DNA of 64,000 nucleotides from Rhizophagus irregularis. Taxonomy: Eukaryota; Glomeromycota; Glomeromycetes; Glomerales; Glomeraceae. The stretch lies in contig NC_089443.1 in NCBI RefSeq assembly GCF_026210795.1, positions 1,860,001-1,924,000 on the forward strand, read 5' to 3'. The notes under the pieces were generated by a model, which saw only the letters and a list, made by a program, of their open reading frames with translations, made no database searches and was not told the DNA's origin. Positions 60,290 through 64,000 of this stretch are shown here, piece by piece (position 1 is the first letter of the stretch; every line of letters starts with the position of its first letter). The position numbers were made by a program, and so were the translations under genes.

Positions 60290-62703
60290 TTAATGCAATG
60301 AGGAACTATTCTCCTCAAATGCCTCGCAGAGATCCCATAACGTTTCTCTCGTTTCCAAAAACTCATCACATGTTAACCCTTTATCTCCTTCTTCATATTC
60401 AGGATGAAGATTAAGATTTAAATTTTGAAGTATGTTCGCAAGTTGATGTAGAAAGTTATAAGATTTAGTGGAGATAGTAAGATGTGAAAGTGTAGGAACT
60501 GAATGAACCGATAGCATTTTATCATTCGGAACTGACATATCAACATGTCCATTAGAATTTAAATATCTGAAAATTTTAGGAAATGAATTTGGAATAGGAT
60601 AAGTAACGTTAGTCGAAAAAAAAGATGAACTTCCACTATTTAAAGACTCATAACGCTGAAAAATTTCTGCAGCAATCTGGGACGCGTTCTTTGGGTTTTG
60701 TCCTGCCAAAGGTTCAAATTGATTAGGTAGTCCTCTAACTACAACGGATTGTCCATATATTGTTGTTGCATTCTGTAAGCACAAGTAAAATATTTAATTA
60801 GATTATATTTATTAAAATATAAAATATTAAATTCTATCATACTTGTTTTCCATTTAAAGTCATTGATAAATCTTGTATAACATTATTATTCTCCGTAGGC
60901 AGCAGCTTATTGACATCTACTTCACCAAAATTGCTAATAGGCAAAGGAAATGCTAAACCAAGTGATCCTAACTTTGTATTTCCACGCCAATTAAGTTGAG
61001 TTATCAAGTCAAACATAGATGTAAAATTGTGACGTGATCTAAATTTTAAGAAATAAATAGTAAAACTATTTGTTAACAACTTGAAACAAAACACAAAAAA
61101 TACGTTACCTGAAAGGCAATGTGGCTGTTTCAATAGCTGCAGAAACAATACTGCTTGTGTGGTATGGTAAATTTAACTAATAAGTAAGACATATATTAAA
61201 TTAAAGAAGAAAATTAGCATATACAAATAATTAATTATTTACATACGTTTGGATGATAAAATGAGTTAAAATTAGGTTGATTTGCAGCAGGTGTATTTAT
61301 GGGATTGAATAGAGAAGAAAATTCTGTCAGTTGTGTGGTACTGAGAGCAATATTTAATATTTGTTTATAATATGAATTCTAAATAAAAAATATTTATTAA
61401 TCAATAATATTCAATTTCATGTATATAATCTCAATGTATTTATATACTCACATGTCCTTTTGGTGCCCAACTTCTGTTTTCGGTAATTCCAAAGCTCCAA
61501 ATAGCAGTCTTCGGATACTCATCACGTAGTTGTTCAAGAAAACTACATGCAAAACCTCCAAATCCATCAATTATACTAGTATATACTTGAAAACCCTAAA
61601 TCATATAATTGGAGTTTCAAAAAACATTAAAAGAAACCTCTAAGTAATAGAATTACAAGAACAAAATACCTGAATCGCATCACATTCTTCAACAAAAAAC
61701 CTAAAATTTTCATCAAAAGAATCTAATTCCTAATATTGAGTATTTAATTAATTTTAAATTGTGTTTTGCTTTAAAGTAAGTATTGGCCTATTAATTACCT
61801 TTTCATGCGCCAAAAATGCATTCTTTCCATATGAAAAAATATCAAAAGGCATAAATTCATCTTCAAATTGATATTGCATCATAGTATTGACACTCTTTGG
61901 GTGATAATACATCCTATTAAAATCAGACCAAAATTGAACTGTCTCGTCTAACTTAAAATCTTCTGTTTCTATTTTCATCTTATTTTCTGTTTCCTCGGTA
62001 GAAACTAATTCCTCCTAATTTGTTTGATAAAGAAAGAAAATATTGACAAATGTAAGAAATGATTCAAATTTTATAAAATAAATACCTCATTTTCTAAATG
62101 CTGTAAATATATATTTTTTGAATAAGGCATCTGAGCATGAGTTTCAGATCGTCCATTCCTAATAAAAAAAATTTTTTTATGAGTTTGTAATTGTAAGTAC
62201 AGAAATACAATTATTTACCAATTAGACTCGTGCAATTCATTTTTTCCAGGGGACTCTTCATAGAGTTTATTAATTTTCTTTAGAGATCCAAAGCCACCTA
62301 AATATCTATGGATTAGTTTTCTTTAATAATCAGAAAAGCAGTATTATTATTACTAACCCTTCAAATCATATAACAATAACCGTGGTGTATAAGTTTCAAT
62401 ACCCTTTTACATAGGAATTGTATTATTAATATTATATAATAATGCCAAGATTTAACCAGTACAAATGAACAAACCCTTGGAGTAACTCCAGCACGAAATA
62501 GAGTATCGTGTACAATTTCCGACTTAGGAGCATTTAAACTTTCATTATAAGTAAAATACGCCTCCTGTACATATAAGTAATATTAATATTCAAAAAACTA
62601 ATGTAATGGACTTTTAAAAAATGCTAAAAACCTGAGAATTCCAAAAATGTGTCCCAACAAAGTTTGCAAAATGCCCAAACTGCAAAGTCAGTATCTCATG
62701 CAT
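60290..62703 (-). CDS. DML1: Misato/Dml1 tubulin-like protein
   Basis: Twelve exons on the minus strand: 62703-62632, 62564-62475, 62403-62358, 62297-62219, 62158-62086, 62014-61799, 61729-61670, 61595-61452, 61378-61247, 61176-61109, 61038-60843 and 60772-60290. They give 552 aa with every junction in phase. The N-terminus MHEILTLQFGHFANFVGTHF is the family's tubulin-like segment. Next come APKSEIVHDTLFRAGVTPRG and IETYTPRLLLYDLKGGFGSL, then YGKNAFLAHEK and the Misato segment II core QGFQVYTSIIDGFGGFACSF. The ATLPFR region follows, where Misato proteins contact the rest of the tubulin-like fold. Known members act in mitochondrial inheritance and morphology (yeast Dml1) and in chaperonin/tubulin assembly (animal Misato). 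It is divergent to PEX1 and shares a short promoter with it. Several introns use less common GTTTGT/GTTAGT-type donors. Confidence 0.88.
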
Positions 62704-62888
62704 TATAGTTTAGCAAAGAAATATCAGATTATCAAAAATTAGTCGTACCGACAGGTTTTGATCACCTTCTAAATTTGGTAACAAACAAAATATTATTATG
62801 GTAAGCAGCTGGCCTGGTTAGCAAAACTTCACTTGTATTCTCAGAGCGCAAGTGTCTGCTGAGTATTAAGTCTGGAAAAATACTCAAA
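62704..62888. promoter_or_regulatory. Shared 185-bp divergent promoter of DML1 and PEX1
   Basis: Only 185 bp separate the two start codons, so both promoters and both 5' leaders lie here. The PEX1-proximal half holds an inverted pair CACTTG (62830-62835) and CAAGTG (62849-62854), nested with CTCAG and CTGAG, and a CAGCTG E-box-like word near 62807. These are candidate binding sites only. Confidence 0.6.
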
Positions 62889-64000
62889 ATGGCTCAGTTA
62901 ATTATTTCTTTCGTTTCTTCTAATGATTGTTTCATAAATTTGCCACTTGTCTTTTCAAATTTTTTTTATGAACAAAATCAGGTATTTTAAAATTTTTGAA
63001 TTTATTGATATTTATTTTATTTTGCTAATAAATGACTGCTTGAACAAGTTACCACAAAATGTTGTTATAGAGTTATCTTGGCAGGAATCTAAAAGTTCAC
63101 GAAAATCTTATGTCGGCTGGTCAGGAAACCACTCTAAACAATCGGGCACAATTGACATAATTGAGATAGATCCACAATTTGGAACTGCCATTGGTTTACA
63201 TGATGGTCAAAAGGTAATTGATTTTATCTTGATAATTGTTTATTTACTTTAAATTTAAAATCAATTCGTTTTTTAAAGGTATCTATGAAAATTTGTGAAA
63301 ATTGCCCAGAGGCTAATTCGGTGCATGTCGAACCTTTTAATATCGAAGATTGGGAAATAATGGTTAGTAATACTTTATCTGTCTGTTATTTAATTGTTTA
63401 AATAATTCTCTTATTTAATCTAAATTTCAGGATCGTAGAGCAAATTATCTAGAAGATTATATCGTCCAACAATTACGCGTCGTGTATATTAATCAAATTG
63501 TCACATTGTGGATTAATTCAAACCTTACAAGACTCAGAATTGGTTTGAATTTTTATAATATTATTATATCTTTAAATAAAATGTTATTTTTAACTGATGT
63601 CTATATTATAGTGGAAATTAATCCAAAGACTCAGTTTCAGTTTGCGAAATTATGTGCGAATTCAGAAGTCTTTGTCAAACCAAAGCCGCGTCCGACAGAA
63701 ATTAAGTCATCCGAAAATAAAGATATATCAGCTAGCAATGCTTTAAAAACTCCAATATATTGCTTGAGAGTATTACCTAAAGAATATATTGGAATATTTC
63801 CATCAAGTCCAATTGAACTTTATTCAGTTTATGTTCATCCAAAAGATTTTGTCAATATTAGACTTTCAGACAACAGAGTTGTGCGTCTTTCTAAAGTGCA
63901 GCCCCAGCAACTACTTCATAATAACAAAGAAATACCACACAATAAGGAAGGTGAAGATAAATCTGACATAGACAATAAAAGTTATTCACAGAATATTATT
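62889..64000 (+). CDS. PEX1: PEX1, peroxisomal AAA ATPase (5' part)
   Basis: Exons 62889-62981, 63049-63213, 63279-63362, 63431-63542 and 63612 onward; the frame is open to the window end, so the gene is partial (about 280 aa seen; the whole family is near 1,000-1,300 aa). The visible part is the N-terminal double-psi-barrel domain of Pex1: MAQLIISFVSSNDCFINLP, WQES...SYVGWSG, DIIEIDPQFGTAIGLHDGQK, VEPFNIEDWEIMD and YIVQQLRVVYINQIVTLWIN. The barrel region ends near NPKTQFQFAKLCANSEVFVK. The two AAA modules would follow off the window. With Pex6 it pulls the ubiquitinated import receptor Pex5 from the peroxisome membrane. The exon 1/2 junction (CAG|TTACCA) was chosen for reading phase and family fit. 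A start before 62889 is blocked by stops. Confidence 0.88.

Overview
This is an AT-rich eukaryotic nuclear window with small GT-AG introns, many homopolymer runs and long gene-poor stretches. Gene content (Vac7, Cmr1/WDR76, Misato/Dml1, Pex1, DHA1-type MFS, alpha-arrestin) is fungal. The tandem family of TKL-like kinases fused to Sel1 repeats, set in AT-rich repeat-laden DNA, points to an arbuscular mycorrhizal fungus such as Rhizophagus. That genus assignment is inference from remembered family features; no search was run. Exon boundaries below were derived by hand from GT/AG sites, reading phase and protein-family continuity.

Region 1 (about 1-22 kb) is an accessory cluster of kinase-Sel1 fusion genes. 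One gene lies on the minus strand (1998-5225, 14 Sel1 repeats). Two near-identical copies, A (13871-16047) and B (18597-20790), lie on the plus strand inside a tandem segmental duplication with a unit of about 4 kb. The 3' flank of A and B also appears at the very start of the window, which suggests a further family member just outside. Relics of Sel1 repeats lie between the genes. Copy A has a frameshift that cuts off its C-terminus, and an inserted cysteine-rich segment just behind it. A small inverted-repeat element family has inserted both in an intron of the minus gene and upstream of copy B. A small two-exon gene for a basic protein sits at 7032-7599.

Region 2 (about 22-32 kb) is a gene desert with a 185-bp MITE-like element, a decayed transposon-like coding relic and low-complexity DNA. 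Region 3 (32-39 kb) holds an alpha-arrestin with a C-terminal PPxY motif, and a seven-exon mitochondrial NDUFA9/Coq11-like SDR protein gene. Region 4 (39-52.9 kb) is mostly non-coding, with one MFS transporter (44623-46524), a 580-bp hAT-like element, a TA-flanked MITE and tandem repeats.

Region 5 (52.9-64 kb) is compact and housekeeping in nature: Vac7-like regulator of PI(3,5)P2 synthesis, Cmr1/WDR76 WD40 protein, an unknown 206-aa protein, Misato/Dml1 (12 exons), and the 5' part of PEX1. Misato and PEX1 are divergent with only 185 bp between their start codons. The contrast between the repeat-rich kinase cluster on the left and the compact conserved block on the right is the main structural theme of the window.
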